64,000 bases of DNA from Bradyrhizobium sp. 139 (GCF_023074175.1 NZ_JADPKS010000038.1:55618-119617), one strand, 5' to 3'. Numbered from the stretch's first letter, positions 17,326-27,348 are shown. The notes: a model not told the origin generated them from the sequence alone. Made by a program: numbers and translations.

Positions 17326-17691
17326 TATGTCTGGTTTCGACGAGACCACAGACCTTGAATGGAACCGCAGCAGGCGCACAAGCGCCTCCGCCGGCGTTTT
17401 CCAGCCTAGCGTCTTTCTCGGTCGGGCATTGAGGGCCGCTGCCACAGCGGATATCTCGTCGGCGCTATGGATGCTCAAGTCTGAGCCTTTCGGGAAGTAC
17501 TGCCGCAGCAACCCGTTGGTGTTCTCGTTAGTGCCGCGCTGCCAAGAGCTTTGCGGGTCGCAGAAGTAGACCTGGATACCCGCATCGATCTTGAGACGAT
17601 CGTGCTGAGCCATTTCGGCTCCCTCATCCCAAGTCAGCGAGCGACGCAGTTCTTCGGGTATCTGATAATGATGATGCGGCGTTGCGCGCAT
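17320..17691 (-). mobile_element. IS30-family transposase remnant
   Basis: The frame encodes the C-terminal third of an IS30 transposase: IPEELRRSLTWDEGAEMA, VYFCDP, SSWQRGTNENTNGLLRQYFP, and LNARPRKTLGWKTPAEAL with its catalytic Glu in the NENT block. The N-terminal HTH and first catalytic Asp are missing, and no inverted repeats could be identified. It adjoins the truncated AraC gene, which suggests insertion followed by deletion. Confidence 0.75.
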
Positions 17692-17790
17692 ACCGCCCTA
17701 GCGGGGGATAGTTGCTAACTTGCCGGCGTGAGGAATCTCCTCCGATGATTGCCGCCCGGAACGATGCGTGACCATCACTGATCGGAGGAC

Positions 17791-18012
17791 ATGTCGGTGA
17801 TCACCATTGCGGATACGCAGAAAGATCTCCCTGGCTGGCCCGCGGGGTGATCGAACCCTGGCTGATCGAGCTCGCCAACGATCCGGGCATGGGGTGGGCC
17901 GTGGCCGATGAGGCTCCCAAAGCGGGATCCGAGACAGCCCGCCGACCGTGCCAAGCGGCGGCGCGAACGTCGTCGCGAGGCGCGCGACCGCGCGAGAGCG
18001 AACGCCTCTTGA
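17791..18012 (+). pseudogene. Decayed small hypothetical gene (DLPGW-type)
   Basis: An ATG at 17791 with GGAGG just upstream starts MSVITIADTQKDLPGWPA and then hits TGA. Shifting frame restores ARGVIEPWLIELANDPGMGW, and a second shift gives a Lys/Arg-rich tail ending at 18010-18012. The combined product resembles short rhizobial proteins with a DLPGWP ... W ... ANDP ... GWP pattern, often found near mobile DNA. Two frameshifts make it a pseudogene. Confidence 0.4.
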
Positions 18013-18189
18013 GGTGAATCGAAGCCAAAGAAGAAGCCGGCTGGGCGGGGCGGCTTAAATAGTCCCGGACTGTCGATTGCCTCCCCAGCCCCAAGCGTTC
18101 CGCCGTTACCTTGTTTGCGGCCATGCCGGCCCAATCTACCGGCCGCATCTCGATTCGACGATGAGGCAGCCGAGTTGTGCACCGGGCTC

Positions 18190-18752
18190 TTACAGAGCCG
18201 GTAAGGCGCGAAGCGAGGTGGACGGCAGCCGAATCCGCGCGGTGTGGCCGGCCGCGACCGGTCCGCCAGCCCGAACCACGCCCAATACCCCACATTTGAA
18301 TGGAGGGCGCGTTTCCTCCGACGAGAGAACCCGCCGTTTCAAGCCGGCCCGGAAGCGGTCGATGAGCACACAGGGCGTGCAGAGCCCGGTCAGCTCTATG
18401 ATCGCCGTCGGTCCGAGTTCGATGAGGGACCCGAGCGGCAGGCGCTCGAGGTCCAGGCCGCAGTGGTGATGTTTTCGCCAAGGTCGCCCGCGCCGACCTC
18501 GAAGCCAATTTCGAGAAGGGAAGCGAGGAGCTCGGACGGAATCAGGTGGACCTGTCGGAGATTGGGCAGGCGAGGCTGGCGACGGGCGAGATAGCGGTGC
18601 CGGACGAACGCGCCGGCGTGGGCGTCGCCTTCGACGCCGTGGCCTTCCACCAGGACTATGCGGTCCAAGGTCGGTTTACTGAAGTGGTGCCCGCGATCGG
18701 CGGCGACCGCCACCACCGTTCCCTCGAGCGAGAGATCGTGCGCCTGCAGCAT
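18190..18752 (-). pseudogene. MOSC-domain protein with one frameshift
   Basis: The ATG at 18752 overlaps the stop of the PolX-like gene (TGATG). The product shows a MOSC fold: GHHFSKPTLDRIVLVEGHGVEGDAH, then RQVHLIPSELLASL and VGAGDLGENI. After GENITT the frame leaves the family; one shift restores GLDLERLPLGSLIELGPTAI, then the typical LTGLCTPC ... FRAGL ending, to a TAA at 18190-18192. MOSC proteins (YiiM type) handle molybdenum cofactor or metal-sulfur chemistry through the conserved Cys. The frameshift could be a real mutation or a sequence error. Confidence 0.7.
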
Positions 18753-20434
18753 CAGGCAGCGCGGGCGAGCGAGCGCCGCTTCTGGCGGAGGTAGCGCGTG
18801 ATCTCCGGAAGCGTCATCGCGTTCAGAACCCGGTCGGCGGGAACTCCGCCCTTGCGGGCCATCTCGACGCCCCAGTGCATCTGGTCGAGTTCGGGAATCG
18901 AATGTGCGTCCGGATTGATGCTCATCATGCAGCCGAAGTCGAGCGCCGCCCGGTGCCAGCGCCAATCGAGATCGAGCCGCCATGGATGGGCGTTGATCTC
19001 GACGACGACGTCATGCTTGGCGCACGCGCGAAGCACCTTCTCGACATCGATTTCGTAGCCTGGCCGCCGCTGGAGCTGCCGCCCGGTCATGTGGCCGATG
19101 ATTGTGGTGTGAGGATCGGAGATGGCACGAAGCAGCCGCTGCGTCTGCGCCTTGCGGTCGAGTTTGAAGCGGCCATGGATGCTCGCGACCACGAAGTCGA
19201 AGCGATCCAGCACGTCATCCGGATAGTCTAAGGACCCGTCGGCCAGTATGTCGGATTCGATGCCTTTTAGAATCCGGAAATCCTTGCCGAAGCGCTTGTT
19301 CAGCCGGTCCGCTTCCCGGTGCTGGTCGGCGATCTCCTCGACCGATAGGCCGCCAGCGTAGTGCGCGGACTTCGAGTGATCGGCGACGCCGAAATACTCG
19401 AAACCGCGCTGGCGCGTAGCCTTGGCCATGGTCTCCAAGGCCTCGGTACCGTCGGAGGCATCCGTGTGGCAGTGAAGGATTCCGCGCAGGTCCTGGTCGT
19501 TGACGAGCTTCGGCAACTTGCCCTTCAGAGCCAGCTCCAGCTCACCGCGCCCCTCCCGGAGTTCGGGATCGATGAGAGGCAGGCCGAGTGCGCGATAGAT
19601 CTCGGCCTCGTCGCCCGCGATCAGGGTGCGGCCCTTGTGCAAGCCGTCCATCTCCAACCGCATTCCTTTCTCGGCGGCCAATGCCTGGAGCTGCTCAACG
19701 TGGGCGGCAGAGCCCGTGGCGAAGAGAAGGGCGGCGCCGAAGCGCTTGCGGTCGGACAAGCGGATCTGCAATCCGTCCGCTACGGACGTCTTCGATGTTT
19801 TAGCGACCTTGGGCGCTTCCGCAACGATCGTGAGGTCGCCGACGAGTTCGCAGCCCCGGCGGAAGTCGCCTGCGATCGTCACGCGCTTGAGCTCGGGCCG
19901 GGCCTTCCGAAGCGAGTCCTTGGCGTGCGCGAGCAGGGCGGCGGCACGGTGCAGGTGAAGGCGACCCTCTCCGCTTTTCGCGATGGCCAGGTTCTGCAGG
20001 ATCTTGGTCTGCAGCGCGGCGCCCAGTCCTTTGGCCTTCTTGATGCGGTCGTCCTTGGCGGCGGCCTCCAGCTCGGCGAGCGAGGTGATACCGAGATCCT
20101 GGTAGAGACGCAGCACCTTCTCCGGGCGGAGGCCGGGCACGGCGAGCATCTCGAGCACTGCCTCGGGAATCTCTTTCCGTAGTCTTTCGAGGCTCGGGTG
20201 AGTGCCCGTCTTGTGAAGCTTGGTGACGATGTCAGCTATGGCATAGCCGACGCCCGGGATTTCCGTAAGCCGGTCTTCGGCGATGAGCACATGCAGCGGA
20301 ACGGCGAGCGCTGCCAAGCTATCGGCGGCGCGCGAATAGGCTTTTGCCCGGTAGGGATTGCCTCCACGCAATGCGGTCCGCTGCGCGTATTCGCGAAGCA
20401 ACGTGGCGACGGTTGGCGTATCGACCTTCGACAT
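18752..20434 (-). CDS. PolX-like protein with degenerate polymerase site and intact PHP domain
   Basis: The 560-residue layout is that of bacterial PolX: HhH region (EIPGVGYAIADIVTKL, VPGLRPEKVLRLYQDLG), nucleotidyltransferase domain (GDFRRGCELVGD), thumb, then a C-terminal PHP domain (about 320-555). The catalytic DxD of family X is replaced (GDLTIV instead of GDIDIL), and the third Asp region reads LQIRL. PHP metal ligands look intact: HCHTDASDG, VADHS, ASIHG, EINAHPW, INPDAHS. It is therefore likely a PHP nuclease or phosphoesterase rather than a working polymerase. It heads a tight operon with the MOSC gene and lies just downstream of the pyrophosphatase. Confidence 0.8.
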   Translation of the reverse strand: MSKVDTPTVATLLREYAQRTALRGGNPYRAKAYSRAADSLAALAVPLHVLIAEDRLTEIPGVGYAIADIVTKLHKTGTHPSLERLRKEIPEAVLEMLAVPGLRPEKVLRLYQDLGITSLAELEAAAKDDRIKKAKGLGAALQTKILQNLAIAKSGEGRLHLHRAAALLAHAKDSLRKARPELKRVTIAGDFRRGCELVGDLTIVAEAPKVAKTSKTSVADGLQIRLSDRKRFGAALLFATGSAAHVEQLQALAAEKGMRLEMDGLHKGRTLIAGDEAEIYRALGLPLIDPELREGRGELELALKGKLPKLVNDQDLRGILHCHTDASDGTEALETMAKATRQRGFEYFGVADHSKSAHYAGGLSVEEIADQHREADRLNKRFGKDFRILKGIESDILADGSLDYPDDVLDRFDFVVASIHGRFKLDRKAQTQRLLRAISDPHTTIIGHMTGRQLQRRPGYEIDVEKVLRACAKHDVVVEINAHPWRLDLDWRWHRAALDFGCMMSINPDAHSIPELDQMHWGVEMARKGGVPADRVLNAMTLPEITRYLRQKRRSLARAA

Positions 20435-20459
20435 TTCTTCTTTTCCGTCGGTCCGATAC

Positions 20460-20975
20460 CTACCGAGAGAGCCGCTTGATCATCTTCACTGCGCGGGCCG
20501 GACCGCGCCAACCCAGGAATTCGAGCTTCTTGTCATCGAGCACGTTCGTGGCGCGGAAGAACTTCTCCAGCTCCTCGCACGCGCGAGCTGGAAGGTGACG
20601 GATGTCCTGCAGATCCGTTTCGAGAGGGGATCGATCAGGAACCGCAAACAGGCGGTCATTTCGCTCCTTCTTGCCTTTGGACTGCTGCTCGACCTCAAGG
20701 ATACCCACAGGCCTGCATCGAAGAACCACGCCAGGATAGGTCTGCGCATCATGGATCACCAGGACGTCGAGAGGGTCGCCGTCTTCCGCCTCCGTCGATG
20801 GAATGAAGCCCCAGTCGTACGGATAGGTAAGGCCGGCCATCAAAGGCTTCGCGAGCGTGAACACGCGCAGCTTCGGATCAAAGTCGAGTTTGCAGGTGCT
20901 ACCGCGCGGGGTCTCGATAACGGCGTAGATAAACTGTTCGTCGGCCCAAGTCGGAATCTTCAGGAGGTTCGTCAT
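20460..20975 (-). CDS. Inorganic pyrophosphatase, family I
   Basis: A 171-residue soluble pyrophosphatase. ETPRGSTCKLDFDPK matches the substrate-binding Glu/Arg/Lys block, TYPYDWGFIPST the core strand, and DGDPLDVLVI holds the metal-binding aspartates; another Asp lies in KERNDRLFAVP. It hydrolyses PPi released by nucleotide polymerisation. It shares only moderate resemblance to the housekeeping enzyme and sits in the stress island next to the PolX-like gene (25 bases apart), so it may be a secondary copy that serves DNA repair synthesis there. Confidence 0.85.
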   Translation of the reverse strand: MTNLLKIPTWADEQFIYAVIETPRGSTCKLDFDPKLRVFTLAKPLMAGLTYPYDWGFIPSTEAEDGDPLDVLVIHDAQTYPGVVLRCRPVGILEVEQQSKGKKERNDRLFAVPDRSPLETDLQDIRHLPARACEELEKFFRATNVLDDKKLEFLGWRGPARAVKMIKRLSR

Positions 20976-21018
20976 AAGTCCGCTTCCGCTTTTGGTATTG
21001 CTGCCGACGCCGGGACCG

Positions 21019-21210
21019 TCAGCCCGTTTTCTTCTCGCGGCGAATGCCCTTGAATTTTCTCGCCGGCGCCTTCTTCTGGTCCATGAACTTCCCGGTCTTC
21101 TTGTTGCGCTTCGTCCAGGTGCTCTCGCCCATCGCCTTGGAGCGAAGCTGGGTGCGCTTGCGCACGGCGCCTTTGCGGGCGTTGTCGCCGGTGGGCTTGT
21201 TCGACGCCAT
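21019..21210 (-). CDS. Small Lys/Arg-rich protein
   Basis: 63 residues, strongly basic, with ATG preceded by AAGAGGAT. It contains KRTQLRSKAMGESTWTKRNK and ends KFKGIRREKKTG. Such small basic proteins occur beside stress genes in rhizobia and may bind nucleic acid. No named family is recognised. Confidence 0.55.
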   Translation of the reverse strand: MASNKPTGDNARKGAVRKRTQLRSKAMGESTWTKRNKKTGKFMDQKKAPARKFKGIRREKKTG

Positions 21211-21520
21211 GTCGGATCCTCTTCAGGTAAATTGCTTGAGGATTAACGGCAGGCGACGAGTGGGGTTCCGCCAGCGGCCGGCCGGTCCATTGCGGCGTGG
21301 AACGCAGCGAATTTGTACTCTTGGCTAATGATCCCTTCGCGGGCCGCTTCGACCTTCCGACAAGAGCCGTCCGAACACCACTGAGTTGCAAGCGGAGTGG
21401 CCGCCAAGCGCGCCGGAAGGAGAAGAGACATGCTGGGAGCAAGGATCCGGTAGCACCCGCAGCGCCCGGTGCTCGGCGGCGGCCGGCATACCGCTTCCCA
21501 TTGTCCTCGAGGGACAGCCT

Positions 21521-21756
21521 GCATCGGTGACGGGGGCCAATTTGGGCATCGGCAAGGCCGTCGCCCTTGCGCTCGCCGCATCGACTCGGACGTCGCCATC
21601 AACTACGTCTTCGCCCCGACGGCGGCAGAGGAAGTGGCTCACGCTGTCGAAGCTGCCGATCGGCGGGCGATCACGGACCGGGCCGACGTCAGCAACGAAG
21701 AAGAAGTGCAATCAATGTTCGGGCGAGTCATCGCTCATTTCGGAACGCCGCTGCGG
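21521..21756 (+). pseudogene. Short-chain dehydrogenase fragment
   Basis: ASVTGANLGIGKAVALALA is the Rossmann TGxxxGIG motif; a shift of frame continues with DVAINYVFAPTAAEEVAHAV, then ADVSNEEEVQSMFGRVIAHFG, as in glucose-1-dehydrogenase-like SDRs. The rest, including the YxxxK site, is missing, and the fragment ends against the 3' end of the MFS gene. Remnant of a stress-island SDR. Confidence 0.65.
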
Positions 21757-21794
21757 CTCGCTCCGGCCTCAGTACCCTTGCACAAGTGCGCCTG

Positions 21795-22982
21795 CTATGC
21801 AGCCACGAAGCGAGTCGGTAAATTGGTGAAGCCGAACCAGGCAAACGGCACTGCGACGCCGCACAAAATTGCCATCGGAAAGAATGCTGCCGCTCCATAC
21901 TTGGCATAGAGCATTCCTGATAACAGCGTCAGTGCGGCAGTTATCAGACCCGAACCGAAGGCATAGACAGCTTGGGCGGTTGCGGCTAGTCCGACCGGAA
22001 TAAAAGTCCCCATGATGCGCATGCAGGCAAGGTGGAGCAGCGCGAAAGTCAATCCGTGTAGTGGCTGCAGAACCGAGAGGATCAGAACGGAGGTCGTCAC
22101 GCCCGAAATAGACCAACGTATGATGCCAGCCGCGGCTGCTAGGGCAGCCGCACCACGCACGCCCATCCGCCTGAGTAATCCGGGACCGATTAGAAAAAAT
22201 ACGATGACTTCCGCGGCTACCGCCTCTGACCACAACAGACTTATGGCCGATGGCGCTAATCCAGCCCCGCTCCACCGGATCACTGCAAATGCGTCCTGCA
22301 TCGCGTGACTCCCATAGACCAAGGCTGAAACCAAGATCAGAATCCGAAACTGCGGCATGGCAAGAAGTCCAAGCACCCGAACGAAGATAGGGGATGCGCC
22401 GGCGCATGGCGCAGATCGAGTGGTGATCTTGGGCACCAATGCGGTTACGCCAGCCGCCACCACAAGCAGGAATGCATTCAGCCAGACGATCGGCGTGAGA
22501 TCAGTGCGGCTGATCAGTTGTCCGACGGACAACGTACCCAATACGAAAGCCATCGAGGCTGAACCGCGTATCCAGCCGTATTCAAAGGGTCTCGTCCCTA
22601 TCTGAGGCTTTGCTGTATTGACTGCCAACGCGTCCGCGATTGACGTCGTGGGAGCAAGCGCTGCAGCTTGAACCAAGGCCAGCGAAAGCAGTTGCGAGAA
22701 GCTATCGGACGACAACAATGCAGCGGCCGCGCCGGCCGCCACGGCGGCACAGGTTGCGAGCACAAGACGCAATGATCCCAAGAAGTCGGCGAACGTTCCA
22801 ATTAATGGGCCGGCGGCAAGGCGCATTGCCATTGCAGCAGCCAGTATCAGGCCGATTTGCTGCGGGGACAGAGCTTTCGTTTCGAAAAATTGTGGCCAAA
22901 AAGGCGACGCCACGCCAAACGCGGCATACAAGGCGACGTAAAGAATAATATAGGCGATCGGTCCATTAACGCGTTGCAGCAC
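21795..22982 (-). CDS. MFS transporter (MFS_1-like, HcaT type)
   Basis: About 395 residues from the GTG at 22982; a longer in-frame start at 23054 adds a Cys/Arg-rich leader that does not look native. Twelve hydrophobic segments are visible, starting IAYIILYVALYAAFGVASPF with WPQFFE, LSPQQIGLILA and RLAAGPLIGTFAD, which is the 3-phenylpropionate/LacY-like MFS_1_like pattern. Substrate cannot be told from sequence. It is the last minus-strand gene after the glycosyltransferase. Confidence 0.8.
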   Translation of the reverse strand: MLQRVNGPIAYIILYVALYAAFGVASPFWPQFFETKALSPQQIGLILAAAMAMRLAAGPLIGTFADFLGSLRLVLATCAAVAAGAAAALLSSDSFSQLLSLALVQAAALAPTTSIADALAVNTAKPQIGTRPFEYGWIRGSASMAFVLGTLSVGQLISRTDLTPIVWLNAFLLVVAAGVTALVPKITTRSAPCAGASPIFVRVLGLLAMPQFRILILVSALVYGSHAMQDAFAVIRWSGAGLAPSAISLLWSEAVAAEVIVFFLIGPGLLRRMGVRGAAALAAAAGIIRWSISGVTTSVLILSVLQPLHGLTFALLHLACMRIMGTFIPVGLAATAQAVYAFGSGLITAALTLLSGMLYAKYGAAAFFPMAILCGVAVPFAWFGFTNLPTRFVAA

Positions 22983-23279
22983 TGGACACCTGCCCGACGC
23001 CCCGCTGGCCGGCCTCATTGAGCACCGGTGCCGCGTCCTCGCGGCATATAGCAACGGAGAAACCCCTCTTGGGTTTCAAGGGGCGAGCGCGGTCCAATTT
23101 GGACCCACCCACTCTTTTCGTGCCGACCGCGGGCAAGAAGCCGGCGAGAGAGTCGGCGGCGAAGAAGTCAGCCGAAAACAGCAGCGGAGGCGGCGTAATC
23201 CGGGCTATGACTCGGCCAAGTAGGAGGACGCGATCCAAGCGCCGGTTGCAGCAGATCGGCGGACTTCGCGGGGAAGACG

Positions 23280-24308
23280 CTACTGTGCGCCCAACATCTG
23301 TTCGTAATGTCGGACGTAATCCTGTGCCATCCGTCGCGCAATGAAACGCTCTTCGAATTTTGCCCGGACACGCCGCCGATCTAGTCTTGCGAGCCTTGCC
23401 GCGGCTGCAACGGCTTGGCCTTCATTTTCGACGATGAAGCCGGTCACGCCTTCATCAATGACCTCCGGCACTGACCCAGACCGATAGGCAATGACCGGCG
23501 TTCCGCAGGCCATGGCCTCGATCATCACCAATCCGAAGGGTTCGGGCCATCTGATCGGGAATAGCAACGCCGCTGCATCCGCGAGGAACGACTGTTTCGT
23601 CTCGTCATTCACTTCCCCGACGATCTGGACTTGCTTGCCGTCGATGTGAGGCTCGATGCGCTCCTTGAAATAGCCTGTCTCGGCCCGCGGGATTTTCGCG
23701 GCGATGCGCAGCGGGATCCCTGCTGCGCGCGCAATACGAATTGCGTCTTCGGGGCCTTTGTCGGTGCTCAGCCGCCCAAGAAAGGCCAAGTACGATCCGG
23801 AGGTAAACGAAGCGCGAAACTGCCCGATGGGTAAGCCGTGATATACCGTCCCGCACCAGTTCGCGTTCGCCAGCGGGACGCGTTGATGATCGGAAATTGA
23901 GACAAGACAGGCACCCGGAAATGCGTCGAGTAGTGCCGGCAAGCCTGGCAGATCCAACCGCCCATGCATCGTCGTCACGAAGGGGACGCCCAACCGGCTG
24001 AGCAATGGCATATGTAGCCAGTCGATGTGGGCGTGAATCACCTCGAATTCAGGAGCGCGACGCGATATTGCCTCCAACAGAACAGCCATAGCTGCATTTG
24101 GGTCGGTCCGCGGTCGCCCAAGGCGAAGCGCACGTGGCCAAACCGGATGAAGCGCAGCGTGTGTCTTCGAGTCGCCGCTCGCAAAGAGCGTGACCTCGTG
24201 CCCAAGCTCGACCAGTGCGTCGGCGAGCCAGGCGACGACCCTTTCCGTGCCACCATAATGCTTCGGCGGAACGCTCTCAGCCAAAGGGGCAATCTGGGCT
24301 ATCCTCAT
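23280..24308 (-). CDS. GT4-family glycosyltransferase, copy 1
   Basis: 342 residues. The N-terminal half has RIAQIAPLAESVPPKHYGGTERVVAWLADAL and HAHIDWLHMPLLSRLGVPFVTT; the C-terminal half has AFLGRLSTDKGPEDAIRIAR, the GT-B donor-site EPFGLVMIEAMACGTPVIAY and GSVPEV. It transfers sugar from an NDP-sugar in the cytoplasm. It lies 126 bases after the GH13 gene on the same strand, and a close paralogue lies at 29908-31067, each in the stress island. A role in making a compatible solute or a surface glycan under stress is an inference. Confidence 0.85.
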   Translation of the reverse strand: MRIAQIAPLAESVPPKHYGGTERVVAWLADALVELGHEVTLFASGDSKTHAALHPVWPRALRLGRPRTDPNAAMAVLLEAISRRAPEFEVIHAHIDWLHMPLLSRLGVPFVTTMHGRLDLPGLPALLDAFPGACLVSISDHQRVPLANANWCGTVYHGLPIGQFRASFTSGSYLAFLGRLSTDKGPEDAIRIARAAGIPLRIAAKIPRAETGYFKERIEPHIDGKQVQIVGEVNDETKQSFLADAAALLFPIRWPEPFGLVMIEAMACGTPVIAYRSGSVPEVIDEGVTGFIVENEGQAVAAAARLARLDRRRVRAKFEERFIARRMAQDYVRHYEQMLGAQ

Positions 24309-24434
24309 TGAGATCTTCCACGGAAGCTAGCCTCGGTCTCTTCTTCGTTGCGGCTGGGGCGAACCGCGGCGAGACATAGCCGCAGCATTGAGGCGATAGG
24401 CCATTTTGTTCGTCGACAATGCCTCTGTACAAAC

Positions 24435-26054
24435 CTAGTCAACCCGAAACCAGCGATAGCCGTAGCCATCAAGTTCAACTGCAGCATCCGTGCTGGGCTT
24501 CGATGAATAAATTCGGTTGCCAAATACATCGGTCAGCTTCCGTCCCTTTGGAAGATCTTTGACATGTGTGCTGCATTCCACCTGCGATAGATTGTGCAGT
24601 ATGAGCACCGCCCGGCCCTCCCAGACAAAATGCTGGATCAGGACCGAGGGGCAATCGCTTTGGGGAAGGGTCCACTCGCCCCAACCGATTTCTGCACAAG
24701 ACTGGCGCATCTCGACCAGCCGACGCATCCAGTTGAAGAGCGAATCCGGATCACGCTGCTGGGCGATGGCATTTACCTTGGCTGGACCGTATTCGCCGTC
24801 GCGGATCATGTGATGCAGCAACCGATGCTTGGGTAGCGAGGAGAATCCGCCGTTCTCCTCGTCGCTCCATTGCATGCACGTACGCACGGGCCATCGCTCG
24901 GGAAGCGCGAGATCGTCACCCATCCCCAACTCGTCCCCGTAGTAGATGACCGGAGTGCCAGGAAGGCTAAAGAGCAGGCTGAATGCAAGCTCAATGCGGC
25001 GGCGATCATTTCCCAGCATGCCTGCGAGTCGGCGACGAATTCCGCGTCCGTAGAGTTGCATTTTAGGAGTGGGCGCGAACGCAGCGTAGACTTCTTCGCG
25101 CTCTTCGGACGTCAAACGTCCGAGGTCCAACTCATCATGGTTGCGCAGGAACTGGGCCCATTGTGCGAATTGCGGCAATCCAGGCAGCGCGGTCAGACAG
25201 CGCTGCAGCGGTTCGGCGCTTTCGCGCGCAAGTGCAAGAAATAGGTGCTGGTTCAACAGGAACGCGAACAAAAGATGGATGCGCGATCCATCGCCGAAAT
25301 AGTGCTCAAGCTCTGCAGGAAGAACGTTGGCTTCCGCCAACAACACGGCGTCACCTTTGCGCCAGGATAGGAAATCGCGAAGCTCCCCAAAATATTCGTA
25401 TCGGCGCGTCGTCGGACGATCCGGACGTATTTCCTCAACCACGAACGGGGCGGCATCGATGCGGAATCCGGACACGCCAAGTTCAAGCCAGAAGCCACAA
25501 ATCTTGAAGATTTCTTCGCGGACCGCAGCGCAGCCAATGTTTAGATCAGGCTGATGCTGGTAAAATCGGTGATAATACCATGCCTGCGCACAGAGATCGT
25601 AGGTCCACACGCTCAACTGAAAGCCGGGAAAAACAACGCCATCCGTGCTGTTTTCTGGCTCGGTGTCAGACCAAACGTAATATTCGCGAAACGGCGATGA
25701 CGGATCGGCGCGGGCCTGCTGAAACCAGGGGTGTCGTTCTGAAGTATGGTTGATGGGGAGATCGACGATCAGCCTCAATCCCCGAAGCCTCGCCTGGTGA
25801 CTGAATTCGACGAAGTCGCCCAGGGTGCCGAGTGCTGGAGCGACGTTGTAGTAGTCGGTCACATCATAGCCGTGGTCCAGCCCGGGGCTCGGATAGAAAG
25901 GGAGTAACCACAGACAGTTTACGCCAAGCTGAGCAATATGATCGAGCTGCCCGGCTAGGCCCTTGAAATCGCCGATGCCGTCTCCGTTGCCATCCTTGTA
26001 GGTGGCGACGTTGAGGCTATAAATCACGGCATTTTTGTACCAAAGATCAAGCAT
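24435..26054 (-). CDS. GH13 alpha-amylase-family enzyme, trehalose-synthase type
   Basis: 539 residues. It opens WYKNAVIYSLNVATYKDGNG with GIGDFKGL and LDHIAQLGVNCLWLLPFYPSP, shows GFRIDAAPF (nucleophile Asp), LLAEANV (acid/base Glu) and FLRNHDELDLGRL (third acid), and ends with a beta domain (VLILHNLSQ). The pattern follows trehalose synthases and related GH13 enzymes that interconvert maltose and trehalose. It lacks the maltokinase fusion. Making trehalose fits the surrounding osmotic/desiccation stress genes; the exact reaction is inferred. Confidence 0.82.
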   Translation of the reverse strand: MLDLWYKNAVIYSLNVATYKDGNGDGIGDFKGLAGQLDHIAQLGVNCLWLLPFYPSPGLDHGYDVTDYYNVAPALGTLGDFVEFSHQARLRGLRLIVDLPINHTSERHPWFQQARADPSSPFREYYVWSDTEPENSTDGVVFPGFQLSVWTYDLCAQAWYYHRFYQHQPDLNIGCAAVREEIFKICGFWLELGVSGFRIDAAPFVVEEIRPDRPTTRRYEYFGELRDFLSWRKGDAVLLAEANVLPAELEHYFGDGSRIHLLFAFLLNQHLFLALARESAEPLQRCLTALPGLPQFAQWAQFLRNHDELDLGRLTSEEREEVYAAFAPTPKMQLYGRGIRRRLAGMLGNDRRRIELAFSLLFSLPGTPVIYYGDELGMGDDLALPERWPVRTCMQWSDEENGGFSSLPKHRLLHHMIRDGEYGPAKVNAIAQQRDPDSLFNWMRRLVEMRQSCAEIGWGEWTLPQSDCPSVLIQHFVWEGRAVLILHNLSQVECSTHVKDLPKGRKLTDVFGNRIYSSKPSTDAAVELDGYGYRWFRVD

Positions 26055-27348
26055 TATCTAAGATCCTAACGGGCGGCGGCGCGCTAAATCATTGCTAGTG
26101 GCTGCCGCGTCTGACCCCGCTAAGATCCAGCCCATGCAGTAGGGCCAAGGTCCGACGGCTTCTTCAACGCCGGGAAGTCTTAGAAGTTGCTCTGCGACCG
26201 TGTCCCGCATCGCCCGCATTTGGGCCTTGGCCAAAGGGTAGCCTTGGGTTTCGGTGATTCGTCCAAGGCTCGATTCCAAATGCTGTGGACGGGAAATAAT
26301 GGCAATTCGGCGGAATTCACTCGACAAACCGTCTTGGACGTTCTTGGAGGAGCCCCGGTAGCTGAGGCCACGCCAGCAGGCGGCTCCCCGGATCGAACTA
26401 TCGCCGCGCCCCGAGCCAACTAGAATTGACGGTGACGGTCTGGGGCTGCGACCCGAGGCGGCGTATTCGTTGTGTTTCGCTCGCTTCGCGCTCAAGGACG
26501 AAGTCCCCTCCTGGGGCGAGGTCGTACACCTCGATTAAGCGCAGCGGCTGCTCCAACACCGCACTGCGTAGATGTCCTCGAGTTTCATGGCGCCCCTGAT
26601 CACAGTCAGCGACGACGCGGTCCAGCAGCGTGTGGTCGAATCCACGCCCGATTCTCGCGTCGTGGCGGATCGCCATCTCTATCGTGTCGACCAGGGACGA
26701 CATGCTGGACGTGGGAAGTCCAGTAGCCGGGATGCTTGAGATCGTGACCCCACCGGCGTGGCGTGGAGCTCGATCCGGACCTCGGTATCGCGGACGGCGG
26801 CATATTCCGCCTCGACCAGCTCGGCGGCGGGGACGATGTCGGTGGCGCCTATCCGCAAGCCGATTTCGGTGACGTTCGCAATGGGTTTCTCGCAGCATCG
26901 GAAAGGCGGCATCGGTGAGTTGGATGGGTCTAGCCGTCATGGGAAGGGGCTAGAATTGACCCGGAGATATGGCCCGGAGCCGCCGCGGGCGAAGGTTGGC
27001 TATCCGCGACAGGCGCCGTAGTTCAACGGCGGGCGACGGTCTCTTAGGGGTCAATGGGGCACGCTGAGTATCGTTCCTCCGACCTTCCGGCTAGTCTCCG
27101 GAACTGCCAATGGACGAGCGCCGAACCACGCGGTCCGCAAGCTCGAGGCCGGGCCCAACCGCAATCTGCACCGCGCAGAAGCGCGAGCCCGGGCGCCTTC
27201 TGGGGCGAGCGTCGCCAGCCTTATCCGGTCCGGTTGGCCGCCGCCGACGGCGAGAAGCCCTCGCGGCTTCAGCCAAGAACGGAGCCGTAAGCCAGGAACG
27301 CTGTCATCGTCGTGCGGTTGACTGGAAGACAACATCCAGGAGGTCAAC
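26055..27348. other. Region of decayed or unrecognised sequence
   Basis: No gene can be supported across about 1.3 kb. On the minus strand, 26398-26940 holds pieces of protein-like sequence in two frames (for example TEIGLRIGATDIVPAAELVE and VDTIEMAIRHDARIGRG), which looks like one gene broken by frameshifts. The piece near 26110-26220 (VAEQLLRLPGVEEAVGPWP) may be another remnant. No family is recognised. Confidence 0.35.

Noticed and set aside
19361..20182. Plus-strand frame of 273 codons
   Set aside because: Antisense to the PolX-like gene; low-quality composition.
26398..26940. A 180-codon minus-strand gene
   Set aside because: Its first half is an Arg/His-rich shadow and protein-like pieces lie in two frames; treated as decayed sequence only.
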